Shown: positions 38,582-48,466, numbered from the stretch's first letter. The stretch: DNA of 64,000 nt from Rickettsia sp. MEAM1 (Bemisia tabaci) (GCF_002285905.1 NZ_CP016305.1:868001-932000), one strand, 5' to 3'. Numbers and translations: made by a program. Notes: generated by a model not told the origin, from the sequence alone.

Positions 38582-39442
38582 GGCACCGTCAAGTTAAGGG
38601 AGGTATAAATTAAGTATTGAGCAATTACAGGGAATGATTTATAGAATAGCAGTAACAATTTATCCTAGATTTTACCGCTATGCATATTACTCAAGCCCCG
38701 AATAGACATCGTTTTCCAGCAAGCATTATTAGCCATACAGTATGGTTATATCATCGCTTTAATAATAGTTACCGAGATGTTCAAGAGCAGATGGCTTATC
38801 GAGGTATTATATTAAGTCATGAGACTGTAAGGTTTTGGTGTTATAAGTTTGTAGTTTATTTTCAAGATGTTATTAGTAAGAGAGAGCGAAAGCCAACTGA
38901 TAAATGGCATTTGGATGAGATGAATATCAAAATCAAAGGTGAAGTATTCATATTATGGAGAGCTGTTGACTCTGAGGGACATGAATTAGAAGTATTACTG
39001 CAGAAGCGTCGTAACAAGAAATCAGCTATTCGCTTTTTATCAAGATTATTGGGTAATTATCCATGTCCAAGGGTTATTGTGACTGATAAGCTAAAAAGCT
39101 ACATTAAACCAGTTAGGTATATGTGTCCTAGGACTAAGCATCGTACCGATAAAAGACTAAATAATCGGATTGAGAATGCCCATCAGCCAACTAGGAGAAA
39201 AGAGCAGATACTGATTAAATTTAAGCATCCTAATTCAGCACAATGTACATTATCACTGATGGGAAAAGTCAGAAATATATTTGCTGTAAATGTTGGAAGA
39301 TATACTAAAACAGCATCTGAGCAAAGAATTGCATTTGCGTCCGCTAAATCCATTTGGGATGAAGCTACTCAAAGACTTCTTGCTGTCTGAAATCTAAAAA
39401 TATAGTACTTTGTGACACTAATTTACTTAACTTGACGGTGCC
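38582..39442 (+). mobile_element. IS6-family insertion sequence, copy 6 (861 bp)
   Basis: Full-length with 17 bp ends. Left flank ctctagat, right flank acttcaaa, so there is no target duplication. The right flank falls in an RPE (39443-39580). The preceding 38364-38581 holds no recognisable gene. Confidence 0.97.
38680..39390 (+). CDS. IS6-family transposase (copy 6, intact; Lys176Gln)
   Basis: 236 residues with DDE triad intact. Differs from copy 3 by Gln for Lys at about 176 (RRKEQIL). It also carries a silent change (aatatcaaaatcaaa) at about 38931 that is shared only with copy 8, suggesting these two copies are most closely related. Confidence 0.95.
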   Translation: MHITQAPNRHRFPASIISHTVWLYHRFNNSYRDVQEQMAYRGIILSHETVRFWCYKFVVYFQDVISKRERKPTDKWHLDEMNIKIKGEVFILWRAVDSEGHELEVLLQKRRNKKSAIRFLSRLLGNYPCPRVIVTDKLKSYIKPVRYMCPRTKHRTDKRLNNRIENAHQPTRRKEQILIKFKHPNSAQCTLSLMGKVRNIFAVNVGRYTKTASEQRIAFASAKSIWDEATQRLLAV

Positions 39443-39580
39443 ACTTCAAAAGTTGGTAAGTCAAATAAGCGGTGAGTCTGCGGAACGTAGATAAACTACG
39501 TGAGCAAAGACGAATCCCGAAACTTGGCTTGCCAAATCTTGAAGTATTAAAGGTATACTGCAGCTACTTCAAAAGTTAGA
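39443..39580. repeat. RPE-like element between IS6 copy 6 and tolB
   Basis: acttcaaaagttggtaagtcaaat on the left and tttggcttgccaaatcttgaagtat on the right around a gtagataaactacgtg centre. It is related to the palindrome inserted in mpg (57804-57910). Confidence 0.65.
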
Positions 39581-39582
39581 TG

Positions 39583-40917
39583 TCAATTTAGTAAATTTGA
39601 CCATTCAGGATCGGACGCATCACCAGGGGTTTTGATTTCTCGCTCGTTATGACCAGTTAAATCAATTGCATAGATTCTATTTTTGCCAGAAGATTTTCCG
39701 TTTGATGGCCAACCTTTAGCAAACATAATAACCCGTCCATTAGGCGACCAACAAGGGCTTTCGACTAAATAACCACTTGCTATTACTCTTTCACTATTTT
39801 TATCATCTTGCGGATATGGCTTCATAACACCGATATTAAAAGTTTTACCTTCTGAACTTCTAATAATTTTAGTAAATGCTATATAATCCCCTCGAGGCGA
39901 CCAGCTGGGAGCCATATAAGAAACACCACCAAAGCTAATACGTTGGACATTGCTACCATCAGAATTCATTATATACAGTTGAGGAACACCATTTCTATCA
40001 GAATTAAAAACAATTCTACGTCCGTCCGGTGAGTAGCTCGGGGAAGTATTAATGCCAAAACCATCAGTCAGTTTATGAAGCCTTTTTGTTGCAAGGTCAA
40101 TCTCATAAATATGAGTTGAGCCGTTCTTAGCTATAGACATTACAGCTTTTTTACCATCAGGGGCAAATCTTGGTGCAAAGGATATTCCAGCAAAATCGCC
40201 AACTATACTTTCTTTGCCTGTTTTTAAATCCTTTTCATAAACAAGAGTTCGTCTTTTAGTAGCATAGGAAACATAAAAAATCTTATCTGCTGAACCAGAA
40301 AATCTTGGCGTCAGAACTAACGATTTACCATCGGTAATATATCGATTATTAGCCCCATCATAATCCATTAAAGCAATTCTTTTTACCTTTTTTAAATCAG
40401 GACCGCTTTCAGCTACATATATTATCTTACTATCAAAATAACCATTATCACCTGTGATTTTTTCATAAATTTTATCAGCAATTTTATGGGCTGCTCTTCG
40501 CCATAAATTTTCAGGTAGTTCAAGTACTTCACCGCCGAGCTGTTTTTCAAGCAATGTATCCCATAATATAAAACTAATTCTAAGCTTACCATTTTCAAGC
40601 TTTTTTACTGCCCCGTTAACCAGTAAACTAGCATTAATTTGACGCCATGCAGCAAAAAGCGGTTTATATCCAATACCAGTTTTTTCTTCTATAAAAGAAG
40701 CCGAAGAAATAGGACGAAACAACCCACAAAGTTTTAGATCATTAGATATAACTTTCACTATTTCATGACCTACTGTATTATCTGAAGCAGAATCAGCCTC
40801 AAAATTATTCACCGCTATCGGAGTGGGGTCAGCCGTTCCATATTCAATATTGATTGTCTCAATAGCATAGCTATTAACACTAAAAAATAGTAAAACAAAA
40901 TATATAATGTTTTTCAC
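39583..40917 (-). CDS. tolB: Tol-Pal system beta-propeller protein TolB
   Basis: Periplasmic TolB links Pal with TolA/CpoB during outer-membrane constriction. 444 residues. Signal peptide about 1-18 (SVNSYA). N-terminal alpha/beta domain (about 20-160) with [13 protein letters not shown] six-bladed PD40 propeller with repeated '[16 protein letters not shown]' blades (ITPSY-like, [38 protein letters not shown]). It is last in the minus-strand tolQ-tolR-tolA-tolB order, but separated from tolA by 150 bp of RPE. pal is not adjacent. Confidence 0.95.
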   Translation of the reverse strand: MKNIIYFVLLFFSVNSYAIETINIEYGTADPTPIAVNNFEADSASDNTVGHEIVKVISNDLKLCGLFRPISSASFIEEKTGIGYKPLFAAWRQINASLLVNGAVKKLENGKLRISFILWDTLLEKQLGGEVLELPENLWRRAAHKIADKIYEKITGDNGYFDSKIIYVAESGPDLKKVKRIALMDYDGANNRYITDGKSLVLTPRFSGSADKIFYVSYATKRRTLVYEKDLKTGKESIVGDFAGISFAPRFAPDGKKAVMSIAKNGSTHIYEIDLATKRLHKLTDGFGINTSPSYSPDGRRIVFNSDRNGVPQLYIMNSDGSNVQRISFGGVSYMAPSWSPRGDYIAFTKIIRSSEGKTFNIGVMKPYPQDDKNSERVIASGYLVESPCWSPNGRVIMFAKGWPSNGKSSGKNRIYAIDLTGHNEREIKTPGDASDPEWSNLLN

Positions 40918-40934
40918 TAAATTACTCCTTTGTG

Positions 40935-41065
40935 TGGTGGCGTCACCTCGTGGCTAGGATTGCCTGCGTGGATCGAAAAACGCCCTAAGGTAGTCATCCC
41001 GTGATTTATTCACGGGATGACAGGGGAAAATGATCCACGCAGGCAATGCCAGCAACTAGATGACA
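40935..41065. repeat. RPE-like repeat between tolA and tolB
   Basis: Nested palindrome: 'ttgcctgcgtggatc' / 'gatccacgcaggcaa' outside and 'gtcatcccgtgatttattcacgggatgac' inside. It lies in the middle of the tol operon, so it would be transcribed as a strong hairpin. Confidence 0.8.
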
Positions 41066-41067
41066 GA

Positions 41068-41889
41068 TTACAACTTACCTGGATTAAAGGTAAACTTAAA
41101 CTCTTTCCAATGATTAAATCTTGCAGGGTCAAGGTTTTCGATAGGGCTTGCTTTCCATACTGCCCTAACTGCACTATTTGCTAATGCTTCGCAAATACTA
41201 CTTGGAATACCAGGGCAAATTTTTTCTACAACTTTTGCCTGTTCTACATTACCTGCTTTATCTAAAACAATTTGAATAAATATTATTAGATTCTTATTAC
41301 CCCTAGCACCTGCCGGAATGTTGCTCCAATTTCTTTCAATTTGACGCTTTATTGATGAACTTTCATTATCTGAAAGAGGTAATCCTTCTGAATAAACTCC
41401 CTTAGCTTCTTTCTTTTCTTCAGTTTTTTTTACTTCTTCTACCTGTTTTTTTTCTTCTTCTTTAGGCTTTTCTTCTTTTATTTCCTCTTTTTTCTCAGGT
41501 AGTGCTTCCTTTACTTCTTCTGGTTTTTTTTCCTCTATCGGCTTTTTTTCTTCTATTTTTGGCTTTGATTCTACCGGTTTAGTTTCAGGTTCTTTTGCTT
41601 TTTCCTCTTTAGGTAAATCTTTAGGCTTCTCTTCTTTAGGTTTAGTCTGCTCTGATTTTTTAGCATCTTCGTTCTCTATCGGAGCTTCTTTTTGCTTCGT
41701 TTGCGTTATGATATTAGCTTTTTCACTAATAGGCAACATTTCAAAAGTTATGGTTTGTTCTTCTGGTAATTTTTCAAAAAGAGATGGCATACCAAATAGA
41801 AAAAAATATAAAAGAAGTAAGTGCAGTGCAATAGAGCAGCTAAGGAAAACTGTGAAATTATCCTTATTGTTTATATCGTTACTTTTCAT
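41068..41889 (-). CDS. tolA: Tol system inner-membrane anchor TolA
   Basis: Links the TolQR motor to the outer membrane. 273 residues. One N-terminal membrane helix (about 12-33, FTVFLSCSIALHLLLLYFFLF), a long Lys/Glu/Pro-rich helical stalk (about 60-165) and a C-terminal TolA/TonB-like domain (about 175-273; IKRQIERNWSNIPAG, IFIQIVLDKAGNVEQAKVVE, AVRAVWKASPI). The stalk is short relative to E. coli TolA (421 residues). It overlaps tolR by 11 bp, indicating coupled translation. Confidence 0.92.
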   Translation of the reverse strand: MKSNDINNKDNFTVFLSCSIALHLLLLYFFLFGMPSLFEKLPEEQTITFEMLPISEKANIITQTKQKEAPIENEDAKKSEQTKPKEEKPKDLPKEEKAKEPETKPVESKPKIEEKKPIEEKKPEEVKEALPEKKEEIKEEKPKEEEKKQVEEVKKTEEKKEAKGVYSEGLPLSDNESSSIKRQIERNWSNIPAGARGNKNLIIFIQIVLDKAGNVEQAKVVEKICPGIPSSICEALANSAVRAVWKASPIENLDPARFNHWKEFKFTFNPGKL

Positions 41890-42310
41890 TATTTTTAATA
41901 TTTGAAATAAGAGCTACACGAGAAAATCCGGCTGCATGAATTTCTGATACTACTTCTACCACTTCACCATAAGAAACGTTTTTATCACCTCTCACAAAAA
42001 TCCTAGTATCTTTTTTCTCTTTAGTGATATTTACAAGCTTATCAGTTAAATGCTTTCTTTCAATAGGTGTTTCAAGCAATAAAACTTCCCCTTTATTATT
42101 AATAGTAACAACTAAAGGCTCATCTTGTCCTGAAATTGGGCTTGAATTTGTTTCAGGTAAGTCGACATTTACACCTGAAACTAACATTGGGGAAGTGATC
42201 ATAAAAATAATTAGTAACACAAGCATTACATCGACAAGCGGCGTAACGTTGATTTCACTAACTACATCTCTTTTACTTTTTCTATTACTTCCAGCAAGCT
42301 TAATAGCCAT
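41879..42310 (-). CDS. tolR: Tol system proton-channel protein TolR
   Basis: 143 residues, ExbD/TolR family. Membrane helix about 22-42 preceded by the INVTPLVDVMLVLLIIFMIT signature. The conserved Asp of VDVML is the proton-path residue of the family. The periplasmic domain has VDLPET and FVRGDKNVSYGEVVEV. It overlaps tolQ by 1 bp and tolA by 11 bp. Confidence 0.96.
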   Translation of the reverse strand: MAIKLAGSNRKSKRDVVSEINVTPLVDVMLVLLIIFMITSPMLVSGVNVDLPETNSSPISGQDEPLVVTINNKGEVLLLETPIERKHLTDKLVNITKEKKDTRIFVRGDKNVSYGEVVEVVSEIHAAGFSRVALISNIKNNEK

Positions 42311-43035
42311 TACATTTTCTCCTGATCTATTGCCTTAGAAAGTATGGAGTTTAACTCGCTAATAAAATCTTCCATTTTATTATTGATCAGAGTAATACGG
42401 GAAATAAGATAATTATAAAAAATTACAGCAGGAATAGCTGCAAATAAGCCTATTGCGGTTGCAAGTAACGCTTCAGCAATACCAGGGGCTACTACAGCAA
42501 GCGAGGTATTTTTAGAAGTAGCGATCGACTGGAAACTATGCATAATTCCCCAAACAGTACCAAATAGCCCAATAAAAGGACTACTAGAGCCGACAGTTGC
42601 TAAAAAGCTTAAGTTCTTCTCAAGTTTTTCGATTTCTCTGTTTTGAGCAAGATACATAGTATTTGTAATACGCTCTTTATGATTATTTTTTAATAGCTCA
42701 GGAAGTCCCTTAGTATTTATACTTTTACACTCATCCATAGCTGAGACGAATATTAAAGCTAGCGGATTATTAACTGACCTTTTTATGCTATCATATAGCT
42801 GCTCTAAAACACCACCTGACCAAAAAGTATTTTCAAATGCTCGCATTTTTCGTTGCACTTGCATTAGCTTAAATACTTTATCCAGAATGATAGCCCACGA
42901 CCAAATAGAAGCGATAAGCAGCATTAGCATAACTGACTTACCGATAATATCAGATGAACTTATTAAAGAAAAAATCGATAAATGATCTTGTACAGCGACT
43001 TCTAAACCATCGCTAATATTAGTATCTGCACTCAT
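42310..43035 (-). CDS. tolQ: Tol system motor protein TolQ
   Basis: 241 residues, MotA/TolQ/ExbB family. Three membrane helices: about 32-52, 145-165 and 180-200. The family core is LSFLATVGSSSPFIGLFGTVWGIMHSF (about 142-168) followed by APGIAEALLATAIGLFAAIPAVIFYN. First gene of the minus-strand tol operon. An RPE (43052-43178) lies just upstream, in the promoter region. Confidence 0.96.
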   Translation of the reverse strand: MSADTNISDGLEVAVQDHLSIFSLISSSDIIGKSVMLMLLIASIWSWAIILDKVFKLMQVQRKMRAFENTFWSGGVLEQLYDSIKRSVNNPLALIFVSAMDECKSINTKGLPELLKNNHKERITNTMYLAQNREIEKLEKNLSFLATVGSSSPFIGLFGTVWGIMHSFQSIATSKNTSLAVVAPGIAEALLATAIGLFAAIPAVIFYNYLISRITLINNKMEDFISELNSILSKAIDQEKM

Positions 43036-43051
43036 AATTTCCTTGATAAAT

Positions 43052-43178
43052 TATAGACGAAGTTTTATTTGGAAAAGAGCAAGGAGTTTCATATTTTTTG
43101 ACCGCAGCTTATACTTAATACGTGAGGATTAAAAAATATGAAACAACGCCGCCAATTTTTCAAATAAAACGAGTATAT
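43052..43178. repeat. RPE-like element upstream of tolQ
   Basis: agacgaagttttatttggaaaagagc on the left and gccaatttttcaaataaaacgag on the right. Same family as the element in rnpB. It occupies the region where a tolQ promoter would be expected. Confidence 0.75.
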
Positions 43179-43321
43179 TAAATAATATATCGTTATTTTA
43201 ATTTTGTCATTAGGTATGTAGAAAATTTTGAGTTTCTAGAGGACCAAGACATAAAAATATTGTACAAATTAGAAATTGGATTTATAATTTGTACAATAAT
43301 TAATATTAGCAAATTTATATT

Positions 43322-43680
43322 ATGTTTGATCGTGATATAACCGATTATATAAAATATTCGGCAAAGTATTATCCGATGGTTACTGTTACAGGTCCACGCC
43401 AATCTGGTAAAACTACTTTAGTAAAAATGATTTTTTCAGATAAACCCTATGTCTCACTTGAGGATATAGATATAAGAGAGTTTGCCCAAAATGATCCTAG
43501 AGGTTTTTTATCTACTTATAGTCAAGGTGCAATCATTGATGAAGTACAATACTGCCCTAATTTATTTTCATATATACAAACGAAAGTAGATAATGATCAA
43601 ATTGCTGGACAGTTTATTTTAACAGGTTCATAGAATTTTTTATTGCTTGAAAGCATCTCACAATCCTTAGCGGGTAGAGC
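43322..43680 (+). pseudogene. AAA ATPase (AAA_14/DUF4143-type) N-terminal fragment
   Basis: N-terminal ATPase domain of the family of predicted ATPases with a C-terminal DUF4143. Walker A GPRQSGKTTLV (about 22-32), Walker B GAIIDEVQYCP and sensor QFILTGS. A TAG stop (43631-43633) replaces the usual Gln after LTGS. The frame then continues NFLLLESISQSLAGRA up to IS6 copy 7 at 43681. About the C-terminal 280 residues are missing. Nonsense mutation plus IS truncation make it a pseudogene. Confidence 0.85.
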
Positions 43681-44541
43681 GGCACCGTCAAGTTAAGTAA
43701 ATTAGTGTCACAAAGTACTATATTTTTAGATTTCAGACAGCAAGAAGTCTTTGAGTAGCTTCATCCCAAATGGATTTAGCGGACGCAAATGCAATTCTTT
43801 GCTCAGATGCTGTTTTAGTATATCTTCCAACATTTACAGCAAATATATTTCTGACTTTTCCCATCAGTGATAATGTACATTGTGCTGAATTAGGATGCTT
43901 AAATTTAATCAGTATCTTCTCTTTTCTCCTAGTTGGCTGATGGGCATTCTCAATCCGATTATTTAGTCTTTTATCGGTACGATGCTTAGTCCTAGGACAC
44001 ATATACCTAACTGGTTTAATGTAGCTTTTTAGCTTATCAGTCACAATAACCCTTGGACATGGATAATTACCCAATAATCTTGATAAAAAGCGAATAGCTG
44101 ATTTCTTGTTACGACGCTTCTGCAGTAATACTTCTAATTCATGTCCCTCAGAGTCAACAGCTCTCCATAATATGAATACTTCACCTTTGATCTTGATATT
44201 CATCTCATCCAAATGCCATTTATCAGTTGGCTTTCGCTCTCTCTTACTAATAACATCTTGAAAATAAACTACAAACTTATAACACCAAAACCTTACAGTC
44301 TCATGACTTAATATAATACCTCGATAAGCCATCTGCTCTTGAACATCTCGGTAACTATTATTAAAGCGATGATATAACCATACTGTATGGCTAATAATGC
44401 TTGCTGGAAAACGATGTCTATTCGGGGCTTGAGTAATATGCATAGCGGTAAAATCTAGGATAAATTGTTACTGCTATTCTATAAATCATTCCCTGTAATT
44501 GCTCAATACTTAATTTATACCTCCCTTAACTTGACGGTGCC
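43681..44541 (-). mobile_element. IS6-family insertion sequence, copy 7 (861 bp)
   Basis: Full-length with 17 bp ends. Left flank ggtagagc (AAA ATPase pseudogene), right flank tttttttc (3' part of the RARP-1-like gene). Different genes on the two sides and no duplication indicate a recombined junction. Confidence 0.97.
43733..44443 (-). CDS. IS6-family transposase (copy 7, intact)
   Basis: 236 residues, same protein sequence as copy 3, DDE triad intact (Asp79, Asp136, Glu165). Confidence 0.96.
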   Translation of the reverse strand: MHITQAPNRHRFPASIISHTVWLYHRFNNSYRDVQEQMAYRGIILSHETVRFWCYKFVVYFQDVISKRERKPTDKWHLDEMNIKIKGEVFILWRAVDSEGHELEVLLQKRRNKKSAIRFLSRLLGNYPCPRVIVTDKLKSYIKPVRYMCPRTKHRTDKRLNNRIENAHQPTRRKEKILIKFKHPNSAQCTLSLMGKVRNIFAVNVGRYTKTASEQRIAFASAKSIWDEATQRLLAV

Positions 44542-46243
44542 TTTTTTTCTTGTAAATAGGGTAAACATCAAGTAAAACACGTAATTTTGAGAGGTTATTT
44601 CTGTCGATTGCTTTAAAAGAATTATCTATTGCACTACAATAAGATAAAGTAGCGGTAATATCTTTTTTCTTATTTAGGTCGTTGTCATATTTAACCAAGC
44701 TTTCTACAGCTTTTCTTCTATCAGCATTTGCTATCCATTCTTCTTTTTTCTGGAATAGCTTAATATATGAATATATATCCATCTGATCTAATGTAGCCTG
44801 CTCGGTTAACTTACCAAGTACAATATCATCATTAGGCAATAACAACATTTGGCTTTCATCTTTAGCAAATTTCGTTGCTGATTCCGTTAGTTCTGTATTA
44901 ACGATATTATCTTGCTTCTTAACAACTACATTTGAAGAACTTACTGGAGTGCTTGTATTTTGTGGTTGTACCTGTTTTTGATTAGCTGGAGCTGAATTGT
45001 TAGCAGCATTAGTATTATTAGAACCTTGATTCTGATTTGCAGATAACACTTCAACAGGCTTTAATGGAGTATTCCAATCTTGTTTTTTCGGCAAATTTAC
45101 ATCGGCGGTAAATGTTTCTTTCGAATTATCAGTTTTGGCTGAAGAATCGGTTGTATTTGGCATTGTTGCAGGCGGAACTACAGGCTGTACCGCCGGTATA
45201 GGCGTATTACTAGGTGCAGTTGGTGCTGTCGGTTGATTAACTGTAGGTACAGGCATATTAGGCGTAGATGGTGTTGCCGGTACAGGTGCAGGAGTCGTTA
45301 CTGGCGGTGTTACTACGTCACTTGCTGTAGGCTGATTAACTACAGGAACAGGAGTAGCTGGCATTACTGTTGGTGCAGGTGCTACCACTTGAGGAGGGAG
45401 TGGTGCAGTTACATTATCTTGCTGTTCATTCGCCTCTGGTGGAGGAGTAAGCTTTATATATTGATGCGTAGGTGGCAGAGCAATAGGTTGATATACTTGT
45501 GTACGTGGTGCAGGCGGTACTACATAGCTACCTGGACGAAGAGGTGGATTAGATATAAGAGATCCAGCTACTTTAAGTTCCGGCTGTGCTTCTTCATTAT
45601 TTGCAGTATTAGGCAAAGGCGTACTATTTGCTTCTTTCTCACTAGAAGATGCCACATCTTTTGTATCATCATGAGAAGCTAAATTCGTATTAGTTTGATA
45701 AGTCTGATTGCTTGCACTAGGCAGTGTTGCACTACCCATATCTATAAAAGGCTCAGATGCTTCTTTCTCATTATTCGTATCATTATGTGAAGCTAAATTT
45801 GCATTAGTTTGATGAGTCTGATTGCTTGCACTAGGTAATGTTGCATTACCCATGTCTATAAAAGGCTCAGATGCTTCTTTCTCATTATTCGTATCATTAT
45901 GTGAAGCTAAATTTGCATTAGTTTGATGAGTTTGATTATTTGCACTAGGCAATTGTACTTCGTTTTTGTTAGATTCTTGTGAAACTAATTTATCACTTGG
46001 CTTATCTTGTTGTGCTTGCGGGTTAGGCAATGGAGCTTTTTTTGGCGATTTATGAAAAAACTGTTTAATCCTATCGAAAATGGACATAGATGATCCAGAG
46101 TCAGAAGTAGGTTGCTCATCTTTGCTTTTTATATCAGAATTTTGTGATGGCATAGGTAATGGCGGCGGTGCAGCAGCATAGCTTTGCAACGTGACTAGGG
46201 ATAGACTTATAAAAAATAATATTCTGCATAATTTATTTAACAT
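44510..46243 (-). CDS. RARP-1-like secreted protein, ankyrin region removed by IS
   Basis: Starts at ATG 46243 with 'agggaa' 7 bases upstream. A start at 46279 would precede the signal peptide by 12 residues and is rejected. Signal peptide about 1-23 (LQSYA). Three about 38-residue repeats (LPSA.NQTHQTNANLASHND..., about 98-205), then a Pro/Thr/Val-rich linker (about 235-390) and a helical segment. The end, NSFKAIDRNNLSKLRVLLDVYP, reads as the beginning of an ankyrin repeat. After 44542 the frame continues 10 residues ([10 protein letters not shown]) within IS6 copy 7 and stops. The tolC-popZ-this gene order and the architecture match Rickettsia ankyrin repeat protein 1, described as depending on TolC for export. 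The ankyrin repeats are lost here. Confidence 0.75.
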   Translation of the reverse strand: MLNKLCRILFFISLSLVTLQSYAAAPPPLPMPSQNSDIKSKDEQPTSDSGSSMSIFDRIKQFFHKSPKKAPLPNPQAQQDKPSDKLVSQESNKNEVQLPSANNQTHQTNANLASHNDTNNEKEASEPFIDMGNATLPSASNQTHQTNANLASHNDTNNEKEASEPFIDMGSATLPSASNQTYQTNTNLASHDDTKDVASSSEKEANSTPLPNTANNEEAQPELKVAGSLISNPPLRPGSYVVPPAPRTQVYQPIALPPTHQYIKLTPPPEANEQQDNVTAPLPPQVVAPAPTVMPATPVPVVNQPTASDVVTPPVTTPAPVPATPSTPNMPVPTVNQPTAPTAPSNTPIPAVQPVVPPATMPNTTDSSAKTDNSKETFTADVNLPKKQDWNTPLKPVEVLSANQNQGSNNTNAANNSAPANQKQVQPQNTSTPVSSSNVVVKKQDNIVNTELTESATKFAKDESQMLLLPNDDIVLGKLTEQATLDQMDIYSYIKLFQKKEEWIANADRRKAVESLVKYDNDLNKKKDITATLSYCSAIDNSFKAIDRNNLSKLRVLLDVYPIYKKKRHRQVKGGIN

Positions 46244-46309
46244 ATATTTCCCTATTAAATAGTTATTTGAGTTTATCATCTTGTAGGAACTTTAGCTGCG
46301 TGGCTCAAT

Positions 46310-46490
46310 TTTTCGGTCATTGCGAGGATCGGAAAATGCCCTAAGGTAGTCATCTAGTTGCTTGACCACGATATCCAGAAAATAATAAAAAATACTAATT
46401 TTATTAGTATTTTTTAGCTGGATCCCGTGAATAAATCACGGGATGACAGGGGATAATGATCAACACAACAAAGCCTCCTCGCAATGACGC
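46310..46490. repeat. Nested RPE-like repeats
   Basis: 'gtcattgcgaggatcggaaaatgccctaagg' then 'ccagaaaataataaaaaatactaattttattagtattttt' and 'ggatcccgtgaataaatcacgggatgacagggg', closing with cctcgcaatgacgc. Three palindromes within one another between popZ and the RARP-1-like gene. Confidence 0.75.
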
Positions 46491-46505
46491 TTAACCTAAC
46501 ATCCT

Positions 46506-46889
46506 CTACTTCCTACTATTTTGTACTAATTTTTTTATTTCACTCTCTACTAATTCTTTTACAAGCGAAGGTAGGTTTTTATCAAGCCATGTTTTAAGTT
46601 CCGGCTTTAGCATTTCGATTACTAATTCTTCAAGAGCATTTTTAGATGAAACATTATTATCTAAATTCTTATCTTTAATAGTTGAGGTGAAATCTTTTAA
46701 AATATCATTTACTTTTTCAGCAGATTTAGTTGATATTAGCTCCTTTTCATCTTGGTCTATTATTTCTGTTAACTCAAGTATATCTTCGTCCTCACTGCTT
46801 AAATTTTTACGCTCGTTAATTACTCCTTTAACAGATTTTAGAATGTCTTCTATCGACATATCTTGGCTTTTCTTGCTTTCCTTACTCAC
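46506..46889 (-). CDS. popZ: PopZ-like polar organizing protein (DUF2497)
   Basis: 127 residues. The N-terminal conserved helix (DMSIEDILKSVKGVINE, about 10-26) matches the PopZ 'MSIEEILASIrrii' region. An acidic linker (about 30-60) follows. The C-terminal multimerisation region (NALEELVIEMLKPELKTWLDKNLPSLVKELVESEIKKL, about 84-121) is the DUF2497 signature. In Caulobacter PopZ forms polar hubs that tether ParB and cell-cycle kinases. The predicted start is GTG at 46889, directly after the tolC stop. ATG at 46859 is an alternative that begins exactly at MSIED. Confidence 0.82.
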   Translation of the reverse strand: MSKESKKSQDMSIEDILKSVKGVINERKNLSSEDEDILELTEIIDQDEKELISTKSAEKVNDILKDFTSTIKDKNLDNNVSSKNALEELVIEMLKPELKTWLDKNLPSLVKELVESEIKKLVQNSRK

Positions 46890-48254
46890 TTAGAAACCTA
46901 TAAACATTTTCTTTTTAATAGTCTTAAATTCCTCTTCAGGACTGAAGTATTTTACCTTAAGCTTTAAACTTTGAGCAGTTAACTCACCAGTTAATGATTT
47001 CATTTGATATGCAGTAAGTATAGAAGCTTTATAAGCATCAACACGTGTTATTTTTGCATCATAGAGCTTTTCTTCAGCACTTAAAACATCTAACATTGTT
47101 TTAGAACCTACTATTTCCTCTTGTACTGTACCATCATAAGATATCTGAGCTGCCGCTACTCCTTGATCTGCTGCAATAATACGAGATTTTGCTGCTTCAA
47201 ACCCTTCCCATATACTTATAACATAAGCCTGCACTTGTCTTATTGCACCATCAAGCTGTATCGCACTATTTCGTGTTTGATTTTTAGCTGATCTAATTTT
47301 TGAATATTGAGCTCCTCCATTTGGATAAATAGGAACATTAACAGATAACGTAGTAGTAACACTTCTAGTATTTATTTGTTGAGTATTTAAATTTTGTGGG
47401 TTGTAATTAGTTTTACCAGATTGTAATTGCACACTTACTTGCGGTAATAATCTTCCCTTTTCTACTAACTCTTGTGCCTTTGCTGAAGTTACGCTATGTC
47501 TTGCTGAATCAATCTCAGGATTTAGATTAACAGCTCTTTTTGTTAGCTCATCTAATGAATTTGGCAATCCTTGAGGTAAAATAGGCATAGCTATGTCAGT
47601 AGGTTCTATACCAAACACTCTAATAAAGTTTGCTTTTTTTGCTTGGAAATCAGCATAAGCGGTTAGCTTATTCGTTTCTGCTGCTGCAAGCCCTGCTCTT
47701 GCAGTTGCTATATCTATCTCAGTTGCTTCACCAAGCCTTAATTTTTCTTCTACAGTGTTTACTTGTTGGATATTAGTACGAACTCTACTTTCTGAAATAT
47801 CATATTTCTCTTTACTTTCAAAATAATCAAGATAAGCACCGATTAAGTCTAATAATACTTTTTGCTCACTAGAATAATATTGACCACGTGATGCTCTAAA
47901 AGTTGCTTGTGCAGATCTAAGAGCAGCAACATCTGAACCACCATTAAATAAAGATTGTTGAATTGTTAATGCTCCTTGATTATTGTCTATTTCTGGCGGG
48001 TTACCATCTAATTGAGCATATCTTTTATTAGTATATTTGGTTTTACTATTATTTCTGTTAATACTCAACGATGCACTAGGCATAAAACCTGAAAAAGCTT
48101 GAGGAAACTGCTCAATAGAATTTAAAAATTTAACTCTTGCAGTTTTCAGATCATTGTTATTTTTATACCCTTCTGTTAAAGCTTCTTGCAAATCTATTGC
48201 AATAACGGGAGAAGTTAGTAATAATGAGAAAATAAATATAGTTAACTTACGCAT
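46890..48254 (-). CDS. tolC: TolC-family outer-membrane efflux/secretion channel
   Basis: Outer-membrane exit duct for type I secretion and tripartite efflux. 454 residues. Signal peptide about 1-19 (TSPVIA). Two OEP repeats with the long helical barrel (DLQEALTEGYKNNNDLKTAR; LGEATEIDIATARAGLAAAE; LTKRAVNLNPEIDSARHSVTSAKAQELVEKGRLLPQ). The second repeat ends VGSKTMLDVLSAEEKLYDAKITRVDAYKASI. It is followed without a gap by popZ and then the RARP-1-like gene, the substrate linked to TolC in Rickettsia, probably one transcription unit until the RPE. Confidence 0.94.
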   Translation of the reverse strand: MRKLTIFIFSLLLTSPVIAIDLQEALTEGYKNNNDLKTARVKFLNSIEQFPQAFSGFMPSASLSINRNNSKTKYTNKRYAQLDGNPPEIDNNQGALTIQQSLFNGGSDVAALRSAQATFRASRGQYYSSEQKVLLDLIGAYLDYFESKEKYDISESRVRTNIQQVNTVEEKLRLGEATEIDIATARAGLAAAETNKLTAYADFQAKKANFIRVFGIEPTDIAMPILPQGLPNSLDELTKRAVNLNPEIDSARHSVTSAKAQELVEKGRLLPQVSVQLQSGKTNYNPQNLNTQQINTRSVTTTLSVNVPIYPNGGAQYSKIRSAKNQTRNSAIQLDGAIRQVQAYVISIWEGFEAAKSRIIAADQGVAAAQISYDGTVQEEIVGSKTMLDVLSAEEKLYDAKITRVDAYKASILTAYQMKSLTGELTAQSLKLKVKYFSPEEEFKTIKKKMFIGF

Positions 48255-48466
48255 AAATTTTTTAAATGAGTTGGTAATATGGTAGTAAGATTAGTTTAAT
48301 CTTTCAAGAATATAGCTATTTTTAAGTTAGATAATATAATACTATGTAACAATGTTAGCACGTAATATAACAAAAATTAATTCTAAGGGCAATGATAACT
48401 ATTTTATATTTCATTTTTCTACACAAAGCGTTACAATTAATTAACAATTGATAATAAATAACATAT

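Noticed and set aside
45233-45682. 149-residue Arg/Tyr/Cys-rich frame on the plus strand
   Set aside because: It is the antisense of the Pro/Thr/Val-rich linker of the RARP-1-like gene; its odd composition follows from that.
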